Shown piece by piece: positions 1 through 11,460 of a stretch of DNA of 64,000 nt (its first letter is position 1; each line of letters starts with the position of its first letter). The stretch covers positions 2,356,001 through 2,420,000 of the forward strand of contig BLAA01000001.1 of NCBI GenBank assembly GCA_017312345.1. The letters run 5' to 3'. This stretch comes from Candidatus Denitrolinea symbiosum (GTDB lineage: Bacteria; Chloroflexota; Anaerolineae; Anaerolineales; Villigracilaceae). The position numbers and the translations under genes are program-made. The notes beneath the pieces were generated by a model. The model made no database searches. It saw only the letters and a list, made by a program, of their open reading frames with translations, and was not told the DNA's origin.

Positions 1-238
1 TGGGGTAGATAGTGAGGGTGACGCCATTTGTTTTCACCAAATCGCCCGTTTCCAGACTGGGAAGGATATCGTCCATCTGGCTGTCCGAAATCCGCATGCC
101 AAAGCTGGAAAGTTGCCCGCCCGCCCGACGAATGTGAACCAAACCCTGCTCGAAGCCGATATTAAAACTCTGGCTGAAAAGGCTGTGGATTTTCCCATTT
201 CGGGAGCGGGCGAGAATCTGGGGTAATGAGGAACTCAT
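1..238 (-). CDS. AllH/YlbF-like DUF2877 protein, partial
   Basis: Only the first 79 residues are in the window; the gene runs off the left edge. It starts at ATG 238, 23 bases after the stop of the FdrA-YlbE gene. The visible text (MSSSLPQILARSRNGKIHSL at the start, then a VHIRRAGGQLSSFGMRI stretch and ETGDLVKTNGVTLTIYP) looks like the N-terminus of the DUF2877 family. This is E. coli YlbF/AllH, which with FdrA and YlbE is reported to form oxamate carbamoyltransferase in anaerobic allantoin breakdown. The assignment rests on the short N-terminal match plus gene order (FdrA, YlbE, YlbF). Substrate here is inferred, not seen. Confidence 0.6.
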   Translation of the reverse strand, partial: MSSSLPQILARSRNGKIHSLFSQSFNIGFEQGLVHIRRAGGQLSSFGMRISDSQMDDILPSLETGDLVKTNGVTLTIYP

Positions 239-261
239 TACCCCAGACAAAGAACCTGAGA

Positions 262-3200
262 TCATTCGGCGTCAATTCCCAGTTTTTTGGCGTAGGCAAG
301 AATGGCTTTTTCGAAACAGGCCAGTGGGGCGGTCGCCGTTCCGGCGCCGACCTGTCCGACTCCCGCCTTTTTGTGGGCGATGCCGGTGTTGATCAGCGGG
401 GTGATGCCCGTGGCGACGACTTTGACAGCGTCAATGCCCAGACAGGCGCCCTTGAAATTCCAGTTCGGGATACTCCAATTGGGATTGTTGGACAGACAAA
501 TCGAGTTCATCTCATTCGACACTCTCAGAGCATCGTCATAACCGCCTCCGGAACCCACGAAACGCGTCACGGCTGGAGCGGCCACGGTCACCATTGCGCC
601 TACTCCCACGGTTTCGGTGATGGCGCTGTCGCCGATATCGGGATTGGCATCCTCCTCGGTGTAACCGGTGAAGTACAGCCCGTGCGGCGTGTTGACCGGC
701 GCGGTGAACCAGTCATCGCCCATTCCGGCAATCCGGATGCCGAAATCTTTGCCGTTGCGGGTCATCGTGGTTACTACGGTGCCTTCTTGGATCTTGCGGG
801 CATAGTCAACGATCGCCTTGCCCACTGCCATCATCACGTTCAAGAAGAACTGATCGGTGTTCGCCAGGAAGCGGAGTACGTCCTGCTTGTCCTTGCGATC
901 CATCTCCAGCGCATCGATCAATGGGACCAATTCCTTCAACAGCACCAGGGTGCCGGCAATGTTACGCTGATGGAACTCATCACCCATGGTGATTGCCTTG
1001 GAGATGACAACATTCAGGTTGATGCCGTCTGGCGTGCTTTTGACGGCTTTCGCGATGGTTGGACCAAGCACGTCAGCCATCCAATGCAGGCGATTGACGA
1101 CCTCTTCGCTAAATGCGCCAAAGCGCAACACCTTGCCAATGCCCTCGTTCATGGTGCAATAAGCAACCGTGCCATCCGCCTTGTTTTCGACCACCAACAC
1201 TGCCATGTTGCCGGAGGTGATGCCGCCCATGGGGCCTACCGCGTTGACATGGTGACAGGGCATGAATTCAACTTCACCGGCTTCCAACATACGACGCGCC
1301 TCGGCTTCGTCTTTCGCCCAACCCTCAAACAACGCGGCGCCGACGCACGAGCCTTGCATTGGCCCGGTCATTTCTGAATACTGGATGGGCGGGCCGGCAT
1401 GCAGCAACACCTTACGATTTAGCGCCTCGATCACGGACTTGGCGGGCACGACGTCCACCAGGAAGGGCTGCGAGTCGCGCATACGCTCGATAACCTGCTG
1501 GTTGGCGGCCGCGACCGACTCGAGTTTGGAAATCCTGTTCAAAATGCGGATGAGTTTCTTATTACCGCCAGCAATTGGCCGCCAGGAATATTGCACTGAT
1601 TTACCGCCAAATTTGCGGATCGATTCGTTGAAGCTTTCCAGACCAATGTTGATAACACGCGGCTTGGCGGTCAACAATGTCATCAATGGACTACTGGGTT
1701 GGGGTAGGGCTACTTTTTGGAAATCGCGACCGACGACCTGTTTGTCGACTTCGGTGTAAGTAACGCCCTTGAGTTGCAGCGCCAGACGTACCGCTTTTGC
1801 GTTGCTATCTTCCACCAGCGCGCCGGCCGCCTTGAGCGTTGCCGCCGACTGGTCATAATTTTGCGGATCTTGCCGGGTTCCACAAACTGTGGCGACAACA
1901 TAAAGCTGTCGGCCTGCTTTGCGAGCGTTTTCGAGCGTTTCGCGGATTACGGGCGCCAGAACTCCAGCCATATCGGGGTGTGAACCGTAACCGAGCGCTA
2001 CATCCAGCAGGATGATGCCAGTTTTAGGGTCAGCCCCATATTTCTTGATGGCGTCAATGCGGGTGGCTGGATCAATCATTGGATGGGGGTGACCTTGAGT
2101 GTACATGTCGTCGCCGTAATCGATCACCTGATAGCCGCGTTCGTTGAGCAGGTAGCCTTCCTTGTGGATGATCTCTCCTAGATCGAGAGCCTGCGAAATG
2201 AGCATGGCTGCTTCGCCGCCCAGGGTGCCGCCGGAATACAATCCCTTGACGGTCAGATCTTGTGGGAGCGTGTTCGTTACTTGATTGTCGAGCGGCTGCA
2301 GGTAATTCTTTTTTACGGAATTGCCATTGGCTAAGTCCACCGCGATGCGCGCGGCTTCTTCGAGGGTGTGCGCCAGGTAAACGTTGTTTTCGTGCTGAGT
2401 CGGGTTTTCTCCCAGGAAAATGGCGACCACTGGCTTAGAGAGGTTGTGAAGTAGATTTACAATTTCATCGCGCACCGACTTTGCCGGCGGCTTGGAGATC
2501 AGCACAATTACATCAGCGGGGGCGTAATTTTCAAGCGCGATCAGGCTGTCTTTCACGGTTATCGCCTGCACCGCGTCGCTCAGGTCGCGCCCGCCAGTGC
2601 CAATGGCGTGAGTCACGCCGCTGCCCAGCCGATCGATCAGAGAAGAGACTTCCTGGATGCCCGTGCCGGATGCGCCGACGATTCCAATGTTGCCATTCTT
2701 AACCACGTTTGTAAAAGCCAATGGGATACCCGAAAGAATGCCGGTGCCGCAATCGGGGCCCATCATCACCAAGCCTTTTTCATGGGCTAATTTTTTCAAC
2801 CGGACCTCGTCCTCAACGGAAACGTTGTCGGTGAAGGAAAAAATGTTCAAATTGCGCTCAAGCGCCTGTTCCATCACGTCGGCCGCGTATTCGCCAGGAA
2901 TGGAGAAAAGCGCCAGATTGGCGTCGGGCATGATCTCAAGCGCTTCGTCCAGCGTGTTGGCTTCAACGACGCCGCTTTGCTGTTTTTTGACCGAGAGGTC
3001 CGACAAGAATTGGTCGACTCTCTTCAATACATGGTCGACAACATCGTCATTGTTCGTTTCCATCACCATCACCATGTCGGTAGGTGAAGCCGTTTTGGCT
3101 TCCTCGGTTAGCAGATTTGTGCTTTTGAAAATATCCTTATTGGCATCCGTCCCCATCATGATGGAGCATTGGATAACGCCCTCGATGGTGTTTATTTCGT

Positions 3201-3264
3201 TGGTGAGCAGCATCAGGTTAATAGAGTCCTGGTAGCTGTTCTTTTTGATGATCGTTCGCAACAT
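262..3264 (-). CDS. FdrA-YlbE fusion (acyl-CoA synthetase-like + DUF1116)
   Basis: A 1000-residue protein starting at ATG 3264 behind a strong AGGAGG site. Residues 1 to about 540 match FdrA, an acyl-CoA synthetase-like protein with a Rossmann CoA-binding segment (GIVGASGTGIQEVSSLIDRL near 195) and a ligase-like half. Residues from about 560 to the end match YlbE/DUF1116 (PPIQYSEMTGPMQGSCVGAA, then MPCHHVNAVGPMGGITSGNM). In E. coli these are two genes, fdrA (about 555 residues) and ylbE (about 420), so this is a fusion of the full pair. With AllH downstream it probably makes a carbamoyl-transferring complex (oxamate plus carbamoyl phosphate). A partner carbamate kinase is not visible and may lie beyond the left edge. 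Cytoplasmic, no signal peptide. Confidence 0.85.
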   Translation of the reverse strand: MLRTIIKKNSYQDSINLMLLTNEINTIEGVIQCSIMMGTDANKDIFKSTNLLTEEAKTASPTDMVMVMETNNDDVVDHVLKRVDQFLSDLSVKKQQSGVVEANTLDEALEIMPDANLALFSIPGEYAADVMEQALERNLNIFSFTDNVSVEDEVRLKKLAHEKGLVMMGPDCGTGILSGIPLAFTNVVKNGNIGIVGASGTGIQEVSSLIDRLGSGVTHAIGTGGRDLSDAVQAITVKDSLIALENYAPADVIVLISKPPAKSVRDEIVNLLHNLSKPVVAIFLGENPTQHENNVYLAHTLEEAARIAVDLANGNSVKKNYLQPLDNQVTNTLPQDLTVKGLYSGGTLGGEAAMLISQALDLGEIIHKEGYLLNERGYQVIDYGDDMYTQGHPHPMIDPATRIDAIKKYGADPKTGIILLDVALGYGSHPDMAGVLAPVIRETLENARKAGRQLYVVATVCGTRQDPQNYDQSAATLKAAGALVEDSNAKAVRLALQLKGVTYTEVDKQVVGRDFQKVALPQPSSPLMTLLTAKPRVINIGLESFNESIRKFGGKSVQYSWRPIAGGNKKLIRILNRISKLESVAAANQQVIERMRDSQPFLVDVVPAKSVIEALNRKVLLHAGPPIQYSEMTGPMQGSCVGAALFEGWAKDEAEARRMLEAGEVEFMPCHHVNAVGPMGGITSGNMAVLVVENKADGTVAYCTMNEGIGKVLRFGAFSEEVVNRLHWMADVLGPTIAKAVKSTPDGINLNVVISKAITMGDEFHQRNIAGTLVLLKELVPLIDALEMDRKDKQDVLRFLANTDQFFLNVMMAVGKAIVDYARKIQEGTVVTTMTRNGKDFGIRIAGMGDDWFTAPVNTPHGLYFTGYTEEDANPDIGDSAITETVGVGAMVTVAAPAVTRFVGSGGGYDDALRVSNEMNSICLSNNPNWSIPNWNFKGACLGIDAVKVVATGITPLINTGIAHKKAGVGQVGAGTATAPLACFEKAILAYAKKLGIDAE

Positions 3265-3311
3265 GGATCCTCCTGAGATCGAGATTATCGGATTACGTTT
3301 GGCGTTTCAGT

Positions 3312-3330
3312 CTGCTCGAACTTCGAGCAG
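3312..3330. promoter_or_regulatory. 19-bp palindrome upstream of fdrA-ylbE
   Basis: CTGCTCGAACTTCGAGCAG is a perfect inverted repeat (9-bp arms, one central base) lying 48 bases upstream of the fdrA-ylbE start, in the divergent intergenic region shared with the PucR gene. Position and symmetry suggest a dimer-binding operator, plausibly for PucR. Binding is inferred. Confidence 0.4.
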
Positions 3331-3374
3331 TAATTTGGTCTGATTAAGTCTACTCAAAAGGCGTCTCTCCGTCA

Positions 3375-3403
3375 TTAGCAAAATAAGGGAAATTTGTTAT
3401 AAT
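3375..3403 (+). promoter_or_regulatory. sigma-70-like promoter for the PucR gene
   Basis: TTAGCA (3375-3380), a 17-base spacer and a consensus TATAAT (3398-3403) sit 44 bases before the PucR start codon. The -10 is perfect and the -35 matches four of six positions. Confidence 0.5.
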
Positions 3404-3404
3404 T

Positions 3405-3425
3405 TTTTATCTCTAAGAGATAAAA
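3405..3425. promoter_or_regulatory. 21-bp palindrome at the PucR gene start region
   Basis: The arm TTTTATCTCT and its exact inverse complement AGAGATAAAA flank one central A. It lies one base after the -10 hexamer, where a bound protein would block initiation, so it is a good candidate for autoregulation by PucR. It could instead act as a short RNA hairpin in the 5' leader. Confidence 0.4.
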
Positions 3426-3446
3426 CAAGGGATTTGGAACCATCCT

Positions 3447-5072
3447 ATGAAAATACGAGACCTTCTTAATTGCACAAGCCTTCAGGGAGCGGATTTGATT
3501 GTAGACGTGAAAGACTGGAACCTGCTCGTGACAGGCATCAACATCCTGGAAGCGACCGATATCGAAAAGTGGGGAAAGCCAGGAATGGCGATCTTGACCA
3601 GTTATTTCGCGTTGCAAAGCCACAGCGACGAAGAGTTGTTAGTCTTTTGTGACAAAATAAAACAACTCGGCATTAGCTGCATCATCATTAAGGTTGACCG
3701 TCTAATCAGCGAGATTCCTGAGCAATTCGTCAATTTGTGTAAAACTTTTGAAATTCCGCTTATCCGTATCAGCGGGGCAACCAAGTACGAAGATATCATT
3801 GTTGAAGTTTTGACTTTTATTCTCGGTATCCGTGAACAACGGCTGGCGCTGTATTACAAGGTCAGTAAGATCGGCTCGGAAATGGCGCTGGAGATGCTGA
3901 GTCTGCGTGAAATTTTGCTTCGATTTAGAGCCTTTTTGGGGCTTGAGATGACTCTGATGAAAAGAGGCAAGCGCGCTAGTATCAGTACCAATAAACAGCT
4001 TGCTAAATTTACAATTGAGGCTGAGCGGGAACTATTCCATTCCGAATACATGACCTTTGGCTATAAACGCTATCAATGTCGCAGCGAAAATTCCGCCAAT
4101 CAGAAATATCCCAGTGTGGTTCTGGTTGAGTTTTCAATGGAAGATGCTGTTGAAACTTTGGCGATCCATGAAACTTATCATCACCAGCTTGACGAGGACG
4201 ATATCGTAATTATTGAGAACCTAATCCGCTGTCTGCAATTGAACCTGCTGCGAGAGTATTCGGGCAAGCAGAGGTTGATGTGGAATAGGAACACGCTGGT
4301 TAATGATCTGCTGCGCGGCATGATCAACGATTCGACGGAGTTTTTATCTGCCTGCGCCGAGCTGGAGATCGACCCGGAAGGATCGTGCCAGGTGTTGACG
4401 ATTAATTTTTCAGGCGCGGGCGAGAGCGATCAGATTGCGCTATATGCCATGAAAAACACCCTGCGCGCCAAGATTCAACGAAACTATCGCCATATGGTTT
4501 ACTACACGACGCCGCGCTATGATCAGTATGTCCTGTCTTCATCCAGACGCCAGCCCGGTTATTTTGACGCCGCTCAAATTAATGCTTTGACCGCTCAGAG
4601 TATCGCGGAAGAGCGTCTGTCCGAACCTATCCGTTTCTTCGGCGGTCTGAGCAACCTATTTCCTGTGCGCGAGATCGCTGCCGCTGGGACACAATCGAAA
4701 CTGGTGGCGGATTTTCTTTCACACAATAACATTGGTAACAATATTCGTGAATATAAAAATTTGGGCCTTTTTAAGCTCTTCCTCGGCAAGGAAAAGGTGA
4801 AATTGTTGGATTTCGTGCCGGAGGAGTTGGTCCGCTTGCAAGCCGATTCGGAGGAACTGTACGTGACGCTGTCTGCATATTTGAAGAACAGCCGCAGCCT
4901 TAAACGAACCGCCGATGCGCTATTCCTCCACCCGAAGACGGTCAAATATCGCATCGACAAAATTCGTCGAAACTATATGTTGGATCTGGAAAACATCCAT
5001 TACGTCACGCTGATTCTGGCTTCGATCGAGATTATGGAATTTCAAAATAAGGGAGAGACTCACATAGGCTAG
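3447..5072 (+). CDS. PucR-family transcriptional regulator
   Basis: 541 residues. The N-terminal third (from MKIRDLLNCTSLQGADLIVD) has the PucR purine-catabolism regulator ligand domain. The centre is a GGDEF-like/CdaR-type region. The C-terminus carries the PucR-type helix-turn-helix (about 470-520: YLKNSRSLKRTADALFLHPK followed by TVKYRIDKIRR). PucR proteins control purine and allantoin catabolism, which fits the divergent FdrA-YlbE and AllH genes. It is preceded by a clear promoter and a palindrome that may serve autoregulation. It most likely senses a ureide or purine breakdown product; the ligand cannot be read from the sequence. Confidence 0.85.
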   Translation: MKIRDLLNCTSLQGADLIVDVKDWNLLVTGINILEATDIEKWGKPGMAILTSYFALQSHSDEELLVFCDKIKQLGISCIIIKVDRLISEIPEQFVNLCKTFEIPLIRISGATKYEDIIVEVLTFILGIREQRLALYYKVSKIGSEMALEMLSLREILLRFRAFLGLEMTLMKRGKRASISTNKQLAKFTIEAERELFHSEYMTFGYKRYQCRSENSANQKYPSVVLVEFSMEDAVETLAIHETYHHQLDEDDIVIIENLIRCLQLNLLREYSGKQRLMWNRNTLVNDLLRGMINDSTEFLSACAELEIDPEGSCQVLTINFSGAGESDQIALYAMKNTLRAKIQRNYRHMVYYTTPRYDQYVLSSSRRQPGYFDAAQINALTAQSIAEERLSEPIRFFGGLSNLFPVREIAAAGTQSKLVADFLSHNNIGNNIREYKNLGLFKLFLGKEKVKLLDFVPEELVRLQADSEELYVTLSAYLKNSRSLKRTADALFLHPKTVKYRIDKIRRNYMLDLENIHYVTLILASIEIMEFQNKGETHIG

Positions 5073-5299
5073 ATCGCGATGGCTGCTTTCTTACTTAAGT
5101 TTAGAGTTGGCAAACAGAGCGCAGAAAATGCGCTGATAGCGATTGAACCTTTACAATCGAGAAGCAGTCAAATGGAAGGCAGAATTTGCGTTTTTTGCCC
5201 TTGAAAACGATCTCATATCGTTTTCTTTGTGCGGGGCAGTAGCCTGGCTGCCTTCCGCGACCTTTTCCTGTGGGCCTGGCGTTGGGGGCTGGCGCGCCA

Positions 5300-5671
5300 G
5301 CTTGCAATAAAAATGCTTGTGCTGCGCGTTGCACTTGAGCCGGGGTCAAGGGGATGAGCTGCGCCGCGTTCAGACACGGTCCATTGGAAATGACCTCGCC
5401 CGAGGTATTTGTGCTGGTCTATGAAGGGACGGGACCGTCGAAGAAATTGAACGCCAAGCTGGTTGACGATATTCAAAAAGCGGGGGGACGCGCCAGGCTG
5501 GTAAGCGTGAACGACCGGTCCGGTCTATTCGATCTGCCGCCCGTTCCGGCTGTGTGTTTGCCTGTCATGGAAATCCTGCCGACCCAACTTCTGACTGTGG
5601 CTCTTGCTATTAAGAACAACCATATCCCCGGGCAATTTGCATTCGCCACGAAGACTACAACCATCGAATAG
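5300..5671 (+). pseudogene. C-terminal remnant of a SIS-domain sugar isomerase
   Basis: From about 5354 the frame reads AAFRHGPLEMTSPEVFVLV and ends in a stretch (PVMEILPTQLLTVALAIKNN, then a final TTTIE) typical of the C-terminus of GlmS/AgaS/FrlB-type SIS proteins. A real protein of this family is over 300 residues; only about 100 remain. The same frame upstream (from about 5300) shows a few weak SIS-like residues interrupted by a stop, so the rest is decayed. A small inverted repeat (AGCGCA/TGCGCT, 5119-5135) lies between it and the PucR gene. Probably non-functional. Confidence 0.55.
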
Positions 5672-5676
5672 CAGGC

Positions 5677-5961
5677 TTGTCCGATAAACGATGGCTGAAT
5701 CTGGGAAATTTAGCCCGCCGCCACGGGGATGTCGAACAAGCGCAGCCTGTTATGTGCGGGCGAGATCCATCGGCAGGGAACACAGCTTGTCGGTGGGCAA
5801 CCTACCTGAACAAAATCTCTAGGACTTGGGCGCTGGCGTTGCTGCTGACCTGGCGGTATGGCGTCGTCACCATTGGTCCTGTCGTGGCCGCTATCATGGT
5901 CCTCGCCTTCATCTTCTTCCAACGGTATCCGCTCGGCCAACCGTCGCGTTCGACCAAGTAG
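5677..5961 (+). pseudogene. possible remnant of a sugar ABC-transporter permease
   Basis: The last 45 residues (TIGPVVAAIMVLAFIFFQRY followed by PLGQPSRSTK) resemble the C-terminal membrane segment of MalF/UgpE-type permeases, which end in a conserved FFQRYFV-G motif. The first half of the frame has no recognisable content. It lies just after the SIS remnant, and SIS and sugar-permease genes often occur together, so both may be leftovers of one amino-sugar locus. The match is short and hydrophobic, hence modest confidence. From 5962 to 6147 nothing is seen. Confidence 0.3.
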
Positions 5962-6147
5962 CCTCGCCGTCTAAACGTTTGAATCGGCGGCCGCCCATCG
6001 TCATGTTTTGGCCGTGGGCGGCCGCCGATCAATAACCTGAACCGACGCTCGGATGATTTTCTGCTGAGCGGTCGCCTCCGCTCGTGGCAATCCCATTGAC
6101 CTTCGCCGCGGGCCAACGTTGATGGATGTAATCGGGATAGGCGGAGA

Positions 6148-7113
6148 TCAGAATAAACTCGGCTGGCTGGGTTGCGAGGGCAAACCTGCCGCCGCCTCCC
6201 TCATCCAATTCGGCAATTTGGTCGGCGCTTCCCTGAACGGGTGCGGGAACGGCAGCGCGCCGCGCTGCAACAACATCTTATTCCCCTCGGGCATCTGCGC
6301 GTGCTCCAACACAAAGACAGGGACCCAATGATTCTTGAGCGTCTCGGTCGCGCCCGCCCATGTGCCGCCCGTCTCCGCGTCCGACGCGACCACGATGGCG
6401 TAGTCCGCGAGACAGTAGATGAGTCGATTGCGTCCCATCGCCGCGCCGACGGAAAATCCCGCGCTGGGACTGTACGGCGTGACGAGGCACAGATCGCCGC
6501 GACTCAACGCTTCTTTCTGGACCTTGACCTGTCTCTCCAAACTATCCGCCAGCACGCTGACGGCGGTCCCGCGCGCCTCCAAAGCGGACTCCGCGCTTAG
6601 CGTGTCCACGCCCTTGGCGCCGCCCGAATACAGCACCTGTCCCGACATGCCGCAGGCGTTGCCCACGAACCTGGCGCATTCCTGCCCCGCGTCATCGAGA
6701 TGACGCGAACCGACGACGGCGATCCCAGGCTGTCCGAGCAAGGCCTTCTCTCCCGCGTGGAATAAAACTGCGGGCGCGGAGTCTTTGAGTCGCGAGCGAT
6801 ATTTCTCGGGGTAGTCCGAGTCCGCGCGGGTGAGGGGGAAGATGCCGAGCGAGGCGAGGCGGGATAGATTGGGTTGGATGTCGCGGGATATGAGATACGA
6901 GATACGAGATACGAATTGCTCGTCGAGGTCGAGTTGCGAGCGGAGATCAGAGTCGGGGAGGCGAAGCAGGTCGGAGGGTCGGAGCGAGGCGGCTTGCATT
7001 TTCCGCACGAGGGGATTCCATTCGCGCAGGGTCAACGGCTTGACGGAGTCTTCGTCCAATCCAAGTTGGGAGCAGAGGAGAAGCAGGGCGAGGGAGTCGG
7101 GGGAGGGTGCCAC
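6148..7113 (-). CDS. DprA-like DNA-processing protein (SLOG/Rossmann fold)
   Basis: 321 residues from a GTG start, 30 bases after the RecQ stop. The core (about 95-290) has the DprA/Smf signature: GIAVVGSRHLDDAGQECARF, YSGGAKGVDTLSAESALEARG, and GAAMGRNRLIYCLADYAIVV followed by GGTWAGATE. DprA binds single-stranded DNA and loads RecA during transformation; DprA-like proteins also occur in candidate defence loci. Being last in an apparent operon with a RecQ-phosphoribosyltransferase fusion suggests a joint role in DNA uptake, repair or defence. A heptamer repeat (GATACGA, about 6893-6913) lies in its coding sequence. Confidence 0.85.
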   Translation of the reverse strand: MAPSPDSLALLLLCSQLGLDEDSVKPLTLREWNPLVRKMQAASLRPSDLLRLPDSDLRSQLDLDEQFVSRISYLISRDIQPNLSRLASLGIFPLTRADSDYPEKYRSRLKDSAPAVLFHAGEKALLGQPGIAVVGSRHLDDAGQECARFVGNACGMSGQVLYSGGAKGVDTLSAESALEARGTAVSVLADSLERQVKVQKEALSRGDLCLVTPYSPSAGFSVGAAMGRNRLIYCLADYAIVVASDAETGGTWAGATETLKNHWVPVFVLEHAQMPEGNKMLLQRGALPFPHPFREAPTKLPNWMREAAAGLPSQPSQPSLF

Positions 7114-7142
7114 GTTTCAGGTTCCAGGTTTCAGGTTTGGAT

Positions 7143-9947
<2,805 letters not shown>

Positions 9948-9960
9948 GTTGCGTGTTGCG

Positions 9961-10395
9961 TTATCTTTTTCCCCGTGCAAGCTTTTCCAGCCTGCGTTTG
10001 TAGGCGAGGTTGTTGAAGGGACGAGAATTTTTCAGCATTGGAAAGAGTTCCATGTTGAATTCGGAGGCGATGGCGTGGATGGCTTCGTGGCGAGCGACGC
10101 CTCGCTTCAACAGGGCGGCCAACGCTTTTCGGGCTTCGGGCGGGGTGTTTTGTTCGAGTTGGTTTTCGATGACGCTGTGCATGGAAACGTGCAAGATGGG
10201 GTTGACGCCGTCCACGACGATTTCATTTTCGCCGAAATTTTCCAACCGCTCCCACACGTCGAAATATTCTGTGTGTTCCTTCATCATGCGCGCCATCATC
10301 GCTTCCTCGCCTTCCAGCGGTTCGTTTTCTTTGGCGCGTTGCCATAGGTCGAATAATCGGCCGCGGCTCATGGCTTTTGTGAGTTCATCGTTCAT
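9961..10395 (-). CDS. DUF1841-family protein
   Basis: 144 residues, mostly helical and charged, matching the DUF1841 pattern (LWQRAKENEPLEGEEAMMAR near the start, and KRGVARHEAIHAIASEF in the C-terminal half). Function is unknown in the family. Its ATG overlaps the TGA of the preceding gene (ATGA at 10395-10392), so the two are translationally coupled, and the RecQ fusion follows within a few bases. It is therefore the middle of a compact operon. The conserved HEAIHA motif resembles a metal or active-site signature but this is only a visual impression. Confidence 0.7.
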   Translation of the reverse strand: MNDELTKAMSRGRLFDLWQRAKENEPLEGEEAMMARMMKEHTEYFDVWERLENFGENEIVVDGVNPILHVSMHSVIENQLEQNTPPEARKALAALLKRGVARHEAIHAIASEFNMELFPMLKNSRPFNNLAYKRRLEKLARGKR

Positions 10396-11392
10396 TCTGC
10401 CTCCAATGTTTCATCGCTTTCAAAGCGCTCACATCCCTGATGTTCGAAGGTCAGCGACCCTGCGCGCGGGCTGGCAGGGTTGGCGCACACGCCCCAGTCA
10501 TAGCCGAGTTTGTCAGGGAGTTTGAGAAAATGTTTGCAGCCGCAGGAGCAATCCGCGCCGTCGCGTTCGCGCTGGCCGTAGGTTCGAAATCCGAAGGGAG
10601 ATGGCGGCAGATGGAATGTAGGCGCTCGTGGAGGGAAGGCTGGTCGTCGCGTCCCTTGCCGATCAGGTACAGGTAATCGTCCGCGAAGGATTCGAACGCG
10701 ATGCGGAGGAGTTCTTCGCTCTCGTTGGAAAACGTGTAATGTTCGGGCAGGCGATGGACTTCCATATCGTACGTTTTGGTTTCATCATTCCACCTGGCAT
10801 GAGCCTGGATTTTGCGATGCTTGAAATGCAGTGGCGGATGCGGGTCGGGCGGACGCGGCTCAACAGGAACATGTTTGTGTATCTCGCGTTCAGGCTCGCC
10901 CGTTTCGGGGTTACGCGTCAGTACGGCTTTCAGCCTGCGCTCTTCGATTTCAAACCATACATTCACCCACACGCTTTCATCTCCTGAACTGCAACCGTCG
11001 CATGTGAAATCTTCACGGATAAAGTAGTGGCCTGTGTATTGGGGAATTTCATCGCCGACGAAAAATTCAGCCAGCACATTCTCGAACTGCTTGGTTTGAA
11101 TCTCCGCCAGTCCCAAATGACGGCGCGTGCGATGCGCTTCAATTTTGTCAGGCGTGTCGAGTTGTGCGATCCATGCGTCAATGTCGTCGAAGCCAGCCTG
11201 CTTCGCCCATTGATCCTGCAAAGAGAAGAGATCTTTGTTGCCGTCGAGAAATCTCTGCCGCGACTCGGTCTCCCACTGCTTGTGCCGCCTGACTTCGCGT
11301 TCCGCCTCCTCCCAACTCATCGGGGAATAGCGATATTGCCTGCCGCAAAAGGGACAGTCCAATTCAGCGAAAACGGTGTCGAACATTCCCAT
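10392..11392 (-). pseudogene. unknown conserved protein, apparent frameshift near 10600
   Basis: Starting at ATG 11392 or 11386, a frame of about 265 residues reads MGMFDTVFAELDCPFCGRQY and onwards in good protein style, with two CxxC pairs (CPFC, and CDGC near 150). After about 10600 this frame turns into low-quality sequence ending at 10451. The neighbouring frame instead becomes convincing (PFGFRTYGQRERDGADCSCG, then LGYDWGVCANPASPRAG and LTFEHQGCERFE) and ends at 10392, overlapping the DUF1841 start. No start codon introduces that second frame. One base lost or gained in the run CTCCC would join them as ...CRHLPS-PFGFRTYG.... It may be a mutation, a sequencing error, or two overlapping genes. 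Confidence 0.55.
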
Positions 11393-11460
11393 AGGTTGCC
11401 TGCTCCTGTGTTTTGGCAGAGTATAACGCGTCCACCCCATGGAGACAATGAAATCCCCGT

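Noticed and set aside
6893..6913. Heptamer repeat GATACGA in the DprA-like gene as a phase-variation switch
   Set aside because: Three copies of a seven-base unit could cause frameshifts, but the count is low and the frame is intact, so there is no sign of switching.
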